This document shows, piece after piece, positions 1-8,513 of a DNA stretch of 64,000 nucleotides; within the stretch, counting starts at the first letter, position 1, and each line of letters begins with the position of its first letter. Both the position numbers and the translations under genes were made by a program. Source of the stretch: Planctomycetia bacterium (GTDB taxonomy: Bacteria > Planctomycetota > Planctomycetia > Pirellulales > Thermoguttaceae); NCBI GenBank assembly GCA_030527205.1, contig JAUNBG010000011.1:19936-83935 (forward strand). Direction: 5' to 3'. The notes under the pieces were generated by a model. The model was not told the DNA's origin. It searched no databases and saw only the letters and a program-made list of their open reading frames with translations.

Positions 1-125
1 TAAATCAAAACAAGCGAAACCAATCAAAGCGATAGGTTTCGTTCTTTTGTAATCCGCGTTTTTGGGGTCGGGTTATGAATTCAGGGGGTTGGAATTTTCA
101 ATTAATTTGTATCAAAAGGGAAAAA

Positions 126-953
126 ATGGGAAAAATTGGTCTTGGTCTCAATTTGGAAGCTGTTCGAACGTCGCATAAATCATTCGAATGGGCAGTTCAA
201 TTTGCCTCGGAGCTTGGTTATGAATATATTGAACCAATGGTTCATTGGGGACGCGAACTTTTGAGCGAAGCGCGATATTTTCATTCGGTTTCAATGCTCG
301 ACGACCCGTTTCGGATACGGAATGCCTGCGAGAAATTTGGCGTTAAACTTTCCGCATTTTCTTCGCATAGTCAACTTTCCAAACCGGAAATTGCCGTTGA
401 ATATTTAAAACAGGCGGCTCGATTTGCCAAAGAATGCGGGGCGCCGGTCATCAATACGCATGAAGGGCATAAACAAACTTGGACAACAGCGGAAGAAGAT
501 TGGGTTCTTATTCGTTATTCGATTATGGAAGCGATTAAAGTTTGCGAGCCGCGAGGAATTCGGCTTGGACTCGAAACGCATCAAACTTATTCGCTGTCGA
601 TCGACGGTTATGATCGAATTTTGAGTTTGGTTGATTCGTCGAATATTGGCGCAAATTTTGATACAGGCAACGCGTATCTTGGCGGTTTTGATCCTGTTTC
701 CTGGCTCGATCATATCAAGCATCGATTGGTTCATATGCATGCAAAAGATATTTCGATCGAACAGTCCGATGCGGAACGGGGAAAAGTTATGGGAACCGCT
801 GTCGGTTGCGCTTGCGGCGACGGCGTCATTGATTGGGAAAAAATTATTGCGATTCTCAAAACGATTCCTCAGGATATTGTTATGAGCGTTGAATGCGGAA
901 CTCTTGATCAAGCAGCGCGAAGCATTGATTATTTACGAAAACTGATCAAATAA
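126..953 (+). CDS. Sugar phosphate isomerase/epimerase (xylose-isomerase-like TIM barrel)
   Basis: This is a cytoplasmic TIM-barrel protein of about 275 aa from the AP-endonuclease-2/xylose-isomerase-like superfamily, which isomerises or epimerises sugars using a divalent metal. The expected acidic and His ligands are visible in order: GLETHQTY, NFDTGN, HMHAKD and SVECG. A longer reading frame opens at 75, but the ATG at 126 sits directly behind AAAAGGGAAAA and gives the usual barrel start MGKIGLGLN, so 126 is preferred. There is no signal peptide, unlike the related protein at 46583. The substrate cannot be read from the sequence. Sugar dehydrogenases follow downstream, which fits a role in sugar or inositol catabolism (inference). 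Confidence 0.85.
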   Translation: MGKIGLGLNLEAVRTSHKSFEWAVQFASELGYEYIEPMVHWGRELLSEARYFHSVSMLDDPFRIRNACEKFGVKLSAFSSHSQLSKPEIAVEYLKQAARFAKECGAPVINTHEGHKQTWTTAEEDWVLIRYSIMEAIKVCEPRGIRLGLETHQTYSLSIDGYDRILSLVDSSNIGANFDTGNAYLGGFDPVSWLDHIKHRLVHMHAKDISIEQSDAERGKVMGTAVGCACGDGVIDWEKIIAILKTIPQDIVMSVECGTLDQAARSIDYLRKLIK

Positions 954-1483
954 CGGATTCGGACAAAATCAAGACGAAGATATCAATATTTCGCCTGTTG
1001 TTTAAGTTTTCTCTTTTGGGGAATTGTCTTAATTTTATTTGTTAATTTTATGCAATAGGAAGTTATCAAAAGAAAATTGTTTGTATTTTAATTTTTTCTG
1101 AGTTATATTGTTGTTGGTATTTGCCGGCCTTCATTTTATTAGGAATTTTGAAACGATTAAATTATTTGAATTCAATTTGAAACCGCTGTTTGTTTTCCTG
1201 ATGTTACTTTTTTCAAGAGTCGATCCCTTTTTTGTGCTCTGGTTTTATTTTAGCTAATAATATAATAAGGAAATTCTAAAAAACGAAGGATCGCGGACAT
1301 CTCGTCCGCAAAAACTGGTTTTAACGATTTTTTTTAAAAAGCGTTTGTTAGAAAACAGGGTTTTTAGAACTTCCTAATAAAACAAAACGACAGCAATGTC
1401 GGTTGCTTTTTATTGATCTCAAACAGTTTGAAAATCAATCAAAGCGATAATAATTCGATTAATAATCATAAGGACTTCTTCAA
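954..1483. other. Gene-free stretch with one MITE-like element
   Basis: No convincing coding potential is seen on either strand. The right half (about 1265-1378) is a copy of the dispersed palindromic element described separately. The rest is AT-rich and presumably carries the promoter of the Tat dehydrogenase at 1484. Confidence 0.6.
1265..1378. repeat. MITE-like palindromic repeat, copy 1
   Basis: The outer arms AAGGAAATTCTAAAAAA and TTTTTAGAACTTCCTAA are inverted repeats. A central GCGGAC-ATCTC-GTCCGC palindrome and a GCGTTTGTTAGAAAACAGG block lie between them. The element is flanked by TA-rich sequence (TATAAT left, TAATAA right). The same layout recurs at 13.7, 17.6, 31.1, 51.6 and 57.2 kb. 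Confidence 0.75.
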
Positions 1484-2791
1484 ATGAGACAAACGAGACG
1501 AACTTTTTTAAAATCGATGGGCGCGTTGACAGCAATTGGAATAGCGTCGCCGACTTTGATTTCCCGTTCAGCGTTAGCGCAAGGAAACGTTCCGGGCGCC
1601 AATGAACGAATCGGTATAGCGGGAATTGGCGTTGGACGTCGGGGAAGCGAAGTTTTTGCTGAAGCGGCGAACAATCCTAAAACGCAACCGATTTGCGTTG
1701 CTGACATTTGGCTTCCGCGAGCGGAAACCGTTGCGAAAAAAAACGGTTGTTCGAATGCGTATCAAGATTATCGGCGCGTTCTCGATAACAAAGACGTCGA
1801 CGCCGTTATTTCAGCGACGCCGGAACATTGGCGAGGCTTGACTTGTATCGGAGCTTGTCAGGCGGGCAAGCATGTTTATGCGGAAAAACCTGTTTCGTTG
1901 ACGATTTCCGAAGGTCGAAAAATGGTTCAGGCGGCGCGAAAATATAATGTCGTTTTCCAAACTGGAAGTCAACAGCGTTCGCAACGGGAAAATTTTATCG
2001 GCTGCGAATTCATTCGCAACGGCGGACTCGGAGAAATTCAAGAAGTTATTGCGGCGAATTATGAAAGTCCCTGGTTAGCTGATTTGCCGGCTCAACCGGT
2101 TTTGGAAGGGCTTGATTGGGATTTTTGGTGCGGCCCGACAGAACCAGTTCCGTTCAATATGGATTTATTTGCGCCGCGAGCCAAACCGGGCTGGCTTTCG
2201 TTTCGACCTTATTCCGGCGGGGAAATGACCGGTTGGGGAACGCATGGTTTCGATCAGATTCAATGCGCCCTCGGAATGGAATTGACGGGACCGACCGAAA
2301 TTCTTGTTGACGGCGAAAAACTTGAACCGCCGATTTATTCAGAACCGGAAACGGCTGAACGCGGCAATAAAATTTGTTCCAAACCGCATTTAAGTTTTCG
2401 TTATGCAAACGGAATAACGGTTAAACTCGAAAATGCAAATCGCGGCGGCGGCATTTTTATTGGAAAAAAGGCAAAAATGGAAATTTTTCGAGGGAATTTA
2501 ACGTCAAATCCCAAAGAGTTGGCTTTGGATTTATTGAAGAATCATTCGCGTCAAAATCAAAGTCATGTCGATAATTGGCTCTTTTGCATTTTGAGCGGCG
2601 AACGACCGATTTCCGATATTGAGATAGGGCATCGAAGCGCTTCCGTTTGTCATTTATTGAATATTGCAAGATATTTAGGGCGTTCGTTAAAATGGAACCC
2701 CGAAAAAGAACTTTTTGTCGGCGATGACGAAGCGAATCAATGGCTTGAGCGACCTGCTCGAAAGGGATTTGAGTTGCCGGATCAAGTTTGA
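1484..2791 (+). CDS. Tat-exported Gfo/Idh/MocA family oxidoreductase
   Basis: This is a predicted NAD(P)-dependent sugar or polyol dehydrogenase of 435 aa exported by the Tat system. The N-terminus has the twin-arginine motif TRRTFLKS, a hydrophobic stretch and an ALAQG cleavage region around residue 33. The Rossmann glycine motif is GIGVGRRG, and the family's catalytic-lysine motif is AEKPVSLT. The C-terminal two-thirds match the alpha/beta substrate domain (GGGIF, GHRSAS-V). Length and Tat export are typical of the expanded planctomycete Gfo/Idh/MocA families. The substrate is unknown; a HzsA-like cytochrome follows in the same orientation after about 500 bp. Confidence 0.88.
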   Translation: MRQTRRTFLKSMGALTAIGIASPTLISRSALAQGNVPGANERIGIAGIGVGRRGSEVFAEAANNPKTQPICVADIWLPRAETVAKKNGCSNAYQDYRRVLDNKDVDAVISATPEHWRGLTCIGACQAGKHVYAEKPVSLTISEGRKMVQAARKYNVVFQTGSQQRSQRENFIGCEFIRNGGLGEIQEVIAANYESPWLADLPAQPVLEGLDWDFWCGPTEPVPFNMDLFAPRAKPGWLSFRPYSGGEMTGWGTHGFDQIQCALGMELTGPTEILVDGEKLEPPIYSEPETAERGNKICSKPHLSFRYANGITVKLENANRGGGIFIGKKAKMEIFRGNLTSNPKELALDLLKNHSRQNQSHVDNWLFCILSGERPISDIEIGHRSASVCHLLNIARYLGRSLKWNPEKELFVGDDEANQWLERPARKGFELPDQV

Positions 2792-3288
2792 CATTGACGA
2801 TTCGAGAACGCAAGGGATAACTCCGGACGAAATCGAAAGAGATATAATTAACTCAAATTGCCCATTTTGCGAGCTCATTTCTTGGGACGCCTGTCTCTTG
2901 CCAAATAAGATTGCTCATTAAAAATGGAGAGAATACTGAATCTAGGAAATGATCTTTTTTGGATTCAGTCGACAAATATTTCCCTTGTTAAACCCGTTTT
3001 CCTTGGCGTCTCGGCAAGATTAAAAAAGGAAACCGTTTATTTTTTGAGTCATTAAAACCAGGAAAACTCGATTGTTGAGTTGAAGTTGTTTTCCGTGCCA
3101 AAAGAATGCAAAACCTCAAAAAGCCGTTTTTTCAAATAATTTGAATCAATAAAATAGGCCTTCAATATTTTCAAAAAATTAGAAAAAGTCGTTTGGGGAT
3201 TTTTATAGAATATAAATAACCTGAGTTGAAAATCGAAAGATAATCTTTTATTATTTGGAATTTCTTAAAATCAAGGATTTTGTAATAT
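2792..3288. other. Gene-free stretch before HzsA-like gene
   Basis: No reliable gene is seen. The piece near 3005-3020 (GGCGTCTCGGCAAGATT) resembles the short CGTCTC/CGCAGAG repeat family seen elsewhere. An overlapping frame continuing past the end of the dehydrogenase (to about 2921) looks somewhat protein-like but has no start signal. The promoter of the gene at 3289 presumably lies in the AT-rich 3200-3288 part. Confidence 0.5.
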
Positions 3289-6200
3289 ATGTATTGTTTA
3301 TCATTGTTTTCAAAAGTTTCTTTTATTGTCTGTTTTTGGGCATTTTATTTGAACCATATTCAGGCTGAAACCGTTTTGGAGCGAACAGCCAAATTGCCAT
3401 TTATTCCGTTTGATCAAAAAGCCATTGACGGCTTTGATTCTTATGGCGGAAATTGGCTCGTCGATCAAGAGGGAATTTTGACCGGCAAGATTGGCGAGAA
3501 TGGACCGCGCCTTGTTTCAAACAATCCGGAAATATCGGCCAAACGAGGGGAATTTGAAGTTGAAATCAGAATCCCTGAACGAAAAAACGGATTCAGCGGG
3601 GTCGGGTTTAAGGTTTCTGATTGCGGAATCGGGGCGGATAATTATAACGGTTACGAAGTTTCATTTAATCCCGAGGAACAGATTCTGCTTTTGGGAGCAC
3701 ATCGGCATAATTTTCAGTCGCTTCAAAGAATTCCGAGAGAAATTCCGATCAATCAATGGTTTCGGGTTCGTATTCGCTTTGATGAATATGCGTTTCAGGT
3801 TTGGATTAATGACGAATTAGCCGCTCAATTTGAAGAACCGGAAAAAAAAGAATCGGATCCGTTGCGTCAGGGAACGATTTTATTGCGAACTTGGAATTAT
3901 GATATTCAATTTCGGAATTTCCGGTTCCGTTCGTTTGACAGTCAACCTGATTTGTTGGACGAAGCGGCTCTTTCTCAAATCGCATGGACTTCTCTTCCGT
4001 TTGTGACTCCGGCAGAAAAAGTCGAAGATTTTCCTGAAACGTTAAGTTTGGAAAACGTTCCCCCTTTTTTGGTTTTGGTTCGTTCGATGTTGACCAATCC
4101 GAATTCGGTTGGAAATGATATTTGGATGTCGCGGCCAAAAGAACCGGGCTGTTCGATTCGACTCATTGATCCGTCGCAACCGGCAAAGGAACCGTTCATC
4201 GTTTTTGACGATCCGAATGGCTCGATTTATGATATGAATCTTTCTTATGACGCCCAAACCATCTATTTTTCCTATTGTCCGGAAAATGAGTCTTATTGGA
4301 ATATTTGGTCGATTCAGATTGACGGGACTCATTTAATCCGTTTAACCGACGGACCTTATTTTGATGTCAGTCCTTGCGAGCTTCCGAACGGCGATCTGAT
4401 TTTCGTTTCGACCCGTCGTTTTGGGCATACGGTTTGCCAGCCGGGGCCGTCATCGAATCTGTTTCGTATGAAAAAAGACGGTTCAGAAATTCAATGCGTG
4501 AGCATGAATACGCTTTCCGATTTAACTCCGCAAATGTTGCCGGACGGTCGCGTCCTTTTTACTCGTTGGGAATATGTTGATCGCGATTTGACTTATCGGC
4601 AAAGTCTCTGGACACAAAATCCCGACGGAACGGTTTATCAACTTTATTTCGGGAATACGGTTCGCGACGTCGGAACGTTTTGGGAAGCCCGACCGCTTCC
4701 TGACAGCGGGTCGTCGCGCGTTGTTGCGACTTTTGCGCCGCATCACGGTTATCCGCATGGGGCAATCGGGATCATTGACCGGCAATTTGGCGTTGAGGGG
4801 GAAAAAGGAATCAGTTTTCGTTATATAACCAAAGAGTTTCCTGTTATTGCGGATTCATGGTTCGAATGGGCATATCGCGATCCATTTCCCTTGGCGGACG
4901 ATCTTTTTCTCTGTTCTTTTGGCAATGAAACGCCAACCGTTTTTACAGAAGCCGACGGCGTTCGTTCCGGTCCGCGATACAAAATTTGGCTTCTCGATGA
5001 TTCCGGCGAAAAACGACTCATTTATGAAGATCCGAAAGCTCATTGCTTTTTTCCGATTCCTTTGGAAGAACGCGAACGTCCCCCTCTTGTTCCTTCTCGA
5101 CTTCAACCGCAAAATCGAGTCAAATTTCGTCCGACTTTAACTCAAGATCAGGTTCTGACGCAGCAAAAAAACGATTGGGGGATTCCTGAAAAAACCGATT
5201 TATTAAACGGCGAACCTGCCGGGATCGTTACATTAATGAATGTTTATAACGGAATTGAGCCTTGGATTCAAAACGGTCAGGTTAAGTCGATTCGAATTAT
5301 GGAACAAATTCGAAAAACAGAAGATTTGGTCAATCGCGCTTATGACCAGTCGCCCGTTATGAGTTACGGAACTTATTATGCGAAACGAAATTGGGGAACT
5401 GTTCCGGTTGACGAAGACGGTTCTGCTCATTTTTATGTTCCGGCGCTTCGGGAAATTTATTTTCAAATTCTCGATTCCGAAGGGCGAGAATTGCATCGAA
5501 TGACATCGGCTGTTCAGTTAATGCCCGGAGAATCTTTAAGTTGTCACGGATGTCATGAACCTCGAATGACGATTCCGGGAACGGCAAACGAAAAAGCTCA
5601 TCGACCCTCTGCTGCACAAAGAAGTCCCAGCTTGCCCATTTTGCCCGAATGGATGCTTTCGCTTCCCTATGAGCGAACCAACAAAACTCTTGACGCAGGA
5701 ATTGTCGATTATCCGTCCGTTGTTCAGCCGGTTTGGGATCAATATTGCATTTCCTGTCATTCAGGAGCAGATCCGGCGGGCGGTTATGATTTAACAGGAG
5801 ACAAGACTCGTTTCTTTTCTGTTTCCTATGATCATCTTTTGGGAAAAAGCCGCTCTTATCGACAGCATAATATGTTGACGGGCGAAATGACTCCGGACGA
5901 AGCGCAGAAGGAAAAACCGTTGGTTCATTTTTATTGGCTGCTTTTTACGCCGAGCGCGGTTCATCAACCGGGTTGGAGCGGAACGTTTGCCAGTCGGCTT
6001 TCCGATTATTTAACAAAAGAGCATTGCGGTCAGGAAATGAGTCAGGAAGCAAAAGAGCGAGTTTGGCTCTGGATTGACTCGAATGTTCCTTATTACGGAA
6101 CTTACGCAAATGCAAAGCCTGATTCAGCAGGCCGTCGCGATCGTTGGGCGAAAAGAAACGGCAACGATTCCGCGAATTGGATGACTCAGGACGTTCTTCC

Positions 6201-6546
6201 GATTTACGAAAAAAAATGCGCAACCTGTCATCAAAATCTTTTCGGCGGCAATCATGATTTGCCGGGCGTTCATGACGCATTAAACATTGATTGGACTGGA
6301 CGATTTGCCTGGATTAATTTGAGTCAACCGGAGCACAGTTTTCTTTTGACAACTCATCTTCCCCAAAAAGAAGGGGGACGCGGCATTTCAACCGATCCGA
6401 CAATTCCCGACCAATGGATTTTTGCAACAAAGAACGATCCTGATTATCAACAAATGCTTCGCGGAATCCAGGAAGGAAATCAAGAAATGCTCGCAATCCC
6501 GGAAGCGGATTCCCCAACCTTTCAACAAGCCCGTCCCGAACCCTAA
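3289..6546 (+). CDS. HzsA-related secreted c-type cytochrome with LamG/DUF1080-like N-domain
   Basis: This is a large exported redox protein of 1085 aa. A signal peptide ends near HIQA/E (residue ~26). Residues ~35-210 look like a concanavalin-type (3-keto-disaccharide hydrolase/LamG) fold. Residues ~260-560 are beta-propeller-like (repeated NIWSIQIDG, LFRMKKDGS, DGRVLFTRW). The C-terminal part matches the hydrazine-synthase-alpha-related domain and carries three haem-c motifs: CHGCH (~752), CISCH (~820) and CATCH (~977). True HzsA makes hydrazine in anammox bacteria. Relatives in non-anammox planctomycetes have no established reaction, so only electron transfer or oxidoreduction in the periplasm is inferred. 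It is a paralog of the gene at 8514 and lies between two Tat dehydrogenases. It starts at an ATG with no strong ribosome site. Confidence 0.85.
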   Translation: MYCLSLFSKVSFIVCFWAFYLNHIQAETVLERTAKLPFIPFDQKAIDGFDSYGGNWLVDQEGILTGKIGENGPRLVSNNPEISAKRGEFEVEIRIPERKNGFSGVGFKVSDCGIGADNYNGYEVSFNPEEQILLLGAHRHNFQSLQRIPREIPINQWFRVRIRFDEYAFQVWINDELAAQFEEPEKKESDPLRQGTILLRTWNYDIQFRNFRFRSFDSQPDLLDEAALSQIAWTSLPFVTPAEKVEDFPETLSLENVPPFLVLVRSMLTNPNSVGNDIWMSRPKEPGCSIRLIDPSQPAKEPFIVFDDPNGSIYDMNLSYDAQTIYFSYCPENESYWNIWSIQIDGTHLIRLTDGPYFDVSPCELPNGDLIFVSTRRFGHTVCQPGPSSNLFRMKKDGSEIQCVSMNTLSDLTPQMLPDGRVLFTRWEYVDRDLTYRQSLWTQNPDGTVYQLYFGNTVRDVGTFWEARPLPDSGSSRVVATFAPHHGYPHGAIGIIDRQFGVEGEKGISFRYITKEFPVIADSWFEWAYRDPFPLADDLFLCSFGNETPTVFTEADGVRSGPRYKIWLLDDSGEKRLIYEDPKAHCFFPIPLEERERPPLVPSRLQPQNRVKFRPTLTQDQVLTQQKNDWGIPEKTDLLNGEPAGIVTLMNVYNGIEPWIQNGQVKSIRIMEQIRKTEDLVNRAYDQSPVMSYGTYYAKRNWGTVPVDEDGSAHFYVPALREIYFQILDSEGRELHRMTSAVQLMPGESLSCHGCHEPRMTIPGTANEKAHRPSAAQRSPSLPILPEWMLSLPYERTNKTLDAGIVDYPSVVQPVWDQYCISCHSGADPAGGYDLTGDKTRFFSVSYDHLLGKSRSYRQHNMLTGEMTPDEAQKEKPLVHFYWLLFTPSAVHQPGWSGTFASRLSDYLTKEHCGQEMSQEAKERVWLWIDSNVPYYGTYANAKPDSAGRRDRWAKRNGNDSANWMTQDVLPIYEKKCATCHQNLFGGNHDLPGVHDALNIDWTGRFAWINLSQPEHSFLLTTHLPQKEGGRGISTDPTIPDQWIFATKNDPDYQQMLRGIQEGNQEMLAIPEADSPTFQQARPEP

Positions 6547-6980
6547 TTGAGTATGAATGATCAGGAAGAAAAAGCAGTTGAAGGAAAGGGGGCGGTCAAA
6601 ATTCCCCTGACAGATTATCCTGCCACTTTTATGTTATCTTTTTTGAACTTGCTCTTGCCGTCGTTCGCTCCGAAGTGCGTTCCAGAAAATAATCGGGCGT
6701 TAACAGAATCATTCCCGTTTAGAATTTGATCAGAACTTTCCCCGATTTTGCTTTTCGCAATACAGAATAGAATATTATTGCAAAAATCGAGAAAAGTGCA
6801 GGTTTGAATTGATGAGCCTTTATCAGAAACGTTTTGCACAAAGAGATCGGGGAATTGGTTTTGCTGCTCCTTTTCCTGATCGTTTATGGCGATACGTTTC
6901 AGGGGCAAGAAGAGTGAATCGGGAACGACTTGGGGGCCTTTGTTTGTGATAGAAGGTTGGCAAAGCCGTTCCGTTTTGGA
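6547..6980. other. Convergent gene-free stretch
   Basis: This lies between the stops of two convergent genes. A short frame starting at a TTG directly after the stop (6547-6729) has no ribosome site and low-complexity composition, so it is not called. No clear terminator hairpin with a T-run was found. Confidence 0.45.
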
Positions 6981-8369
6981 TTATCTTGGAATTTCGAATC
7001 CTTTTCGCTGTTCTCTTGAATAAAATGCCGCGGCCATATCGTCGCCGACGATTTTTTCATTTTGCGGATCCCATTGGATTTTTCGTCCCAAACGAGCGGC
7101 AATTCCACAAAGATGACAACAGTTCATCGCTTGAACATGGGAAAAGACATCGGAAACAGGCAATCCGCCTTCTCGAATACAACGAATGAAATTCTCTTTA
7201 TGTCCTTCAATCGGTTTTCCATTATAAAGAGCTTCGTAATCTTCGCGTGTGAACGTTTCATGAACCTTTTCTTCGATGAGCTTTCCCTTGACCCGTCCGC
7301 GACTGACATGAATTTTGCCTCGGGTTCCTTCAAATAAGATACCGTTTCCGTCTGGACTGCTGCTGACAACATGCATTTCAGAACCATTATCAAAGCGACA
7401 GACGATGTCGAATTCATGACTTGTATTGTATTGATTATCAACCAAAGGATAACCATCTTTATAAGGGACAGGATGCTTACTGTTTGTTCCGTCAAAAGAG
7501 ACCGGCCCAGTTCCCTGACTCTGAAGTCCAAGCGACCAAAGAGCACAATCGATATGATGAGCGCCCCAATCGGTGAACTTGCCGCCGGAGTATTCATACC
7601 ACCAACGAAATTCATAATGGCATCGACTGAAGGCCGGGGCTCCTTGATTGTCGCTATGACTGGCGTCGTTTGAAGCGAGATAGTCGGTATACGGAGCCTG
7701 TCCGAGCCATGTATTCCAATCGAGAGAATCGGGCGCCGCACACTTGGGAATCGGTTGACTTGTCGGAGAACCGCCGATATCACAGACGATATTCCGGATT
7801 TCGCCAAGATGTCCTTTGCGAACGAGCAAGGCCGCCGTCATGAACTCGTTATATTGACTGCGTTGTTGCGTTCCAACCTGAAAAGTTTTGTTATACTTTT
7901 GGCATGCGGCTCGAATCAATTGATTTTCTTCGAGCGTAAGAGTCAACGGTTTTTGACAGAAAACATGTTTGCCGGCCATTAGAGCTTCGATCGCGATTTT
8001 TGTGTGCCAATGATCCGGCGTGATAACCGTAACAACGTCAATGTCGTCACGATCTAAAACGCGACGATAATCGGTATATGTGTCGGGCGTTATGACCTCG
8101 CCGCGTTCGTTCTTTTTGCCGATTCCCGATTTTAACGAACGCTCAAGGCCATATTTTTTATCGACGTCACAAAGAGCGACGATATCGACCATTCCGTTAA
8201 AACCGTGTGCGTCACCGAGTCCCATGCTTCCGACGCCAATGCAACCCATCCGTAATCGGTCGCTTGGAGCCTGTTGCGCTAAAGTTCGATTTGTTTGTCC
8301 CATAAAATAAGGCGTTACGATTGCGCCAGCGGTCAATGCCGAACGTTTTAAAAACTCTCGTCGTTTCAT
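6981..8369 (-). CDS. Tat-exported Gfo/Idh/MocA family oxidoreductase
   Basis: This is a 462-aa Tat-exported NAD(P)-binding dehydrogenase. The ATG at 8369 is chosen because it starts MKRREFLKRSAL, a canonical Tat signal, behind AAGAGATAAAAACA. The 32 extra upstream codons come from a repeat and are basic junk. The Rossmann motif is IGVGSMGLG. The usual EKP motif reads CQKPLTLT, so the Glu is replaced by Gln while the catalytic Lys is kept. The DWGAHHIDCALW segment is typical of the planctomycete subfamily. It lies downstream of the HzsA-like gene at 8514 on the same strand, separated by a 144-bp gap containing a CGCAGAG-type inverted repeat. The two may be co-transcribed. Confidence 0.88.
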   Translation of the reverse strand: MKRREFLKRSALTAGAIVTPYFMGQTNRTLAQQAPSDRLRMGCIGVGSMGLGDAHGFNGMVDIVALCDVDKKYGLERSLKSGIGKKNERGEVITPDTYTDYRRVLDRDDIDVVTVITPDHWHTKIAIEALMAGKHVFCQKPLTLTLEENQLIRAACQKYNKTFQVGTQQRSQYNEFMTAALLVRKGHLGEIRNIVCDIGGSPTSQPIPKCAAPDSLDWNTWLGQAPYTDYLASNDASHSDNQGAPAFSRCHYEFRWWYEYSGGKFTDWGAHHIDCALWSLGLQSQGTGPVSFDGTNSKHPVPYKDGYPLVDNQYNTSHEFDIVCRFDNGSEMHVVSSSPDGNGILFEGTRGKIHVSRGRVKGKLIEEKVHETFTREDYEALYNGKPIEGHKENFIRCIREGGLPVSDVFSHVQAMNCCHLCGIAARLGRKIQWDPQNEKIVGDDMAAAFYSREQRKGFEIPR

Positions 8370-8397
8370 TGTTTTTATCTCTTTTCTTGTTAAATGT

Positions 8398-8476
8398 TTT
8401 TGTTTTCTTCCCTGTGTCTTTGCGCCTCTGCGAAAGGACTTTTTTATTTTCTCGCGGAGACGCAAAGAGCGGACGG
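8398..8476. repeat. Inverted CGCAGAG-type intergenic repeat
   Basis: The arms TCTTTGCGCCTCTGCGA and TCGCGGAGACGCAAAGA face each other across an AT-rich loop, forming a near-perfect ~17-bp stem. Shorter relatives lie near 11862, 15316, 38996, 39088 and 63538. It sits between two same-strand genes and could act as a processing or stability hairpin (inference). Confidence 0.6.
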
Positions 8477-8513
8477 GAAAGGTTTGGGTTGTTTTTTTGA
8501 TTTCGAGATCAGG

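Noticed and set aside
2715..2921. Frame overlapping the end of the Tat dehydrogenase (IERDIINSNCPFCELISW)
   Set aside because: It starts inside the dehydrogenase without a ribosome site. A decayed fragment is possible but unsupported.
6547..6729. 60-codon TTG-start frame directly after the HzsA-like gene
   Set aside because: No ribosome site, low-complexity start and no family.
7124..7807. 227-codon minus-strand frame inside the Tat dehydrogenase
   Set aside because: It overlaps a strongly supported gene on the same strand in another frame and has biased, non-protein composition.
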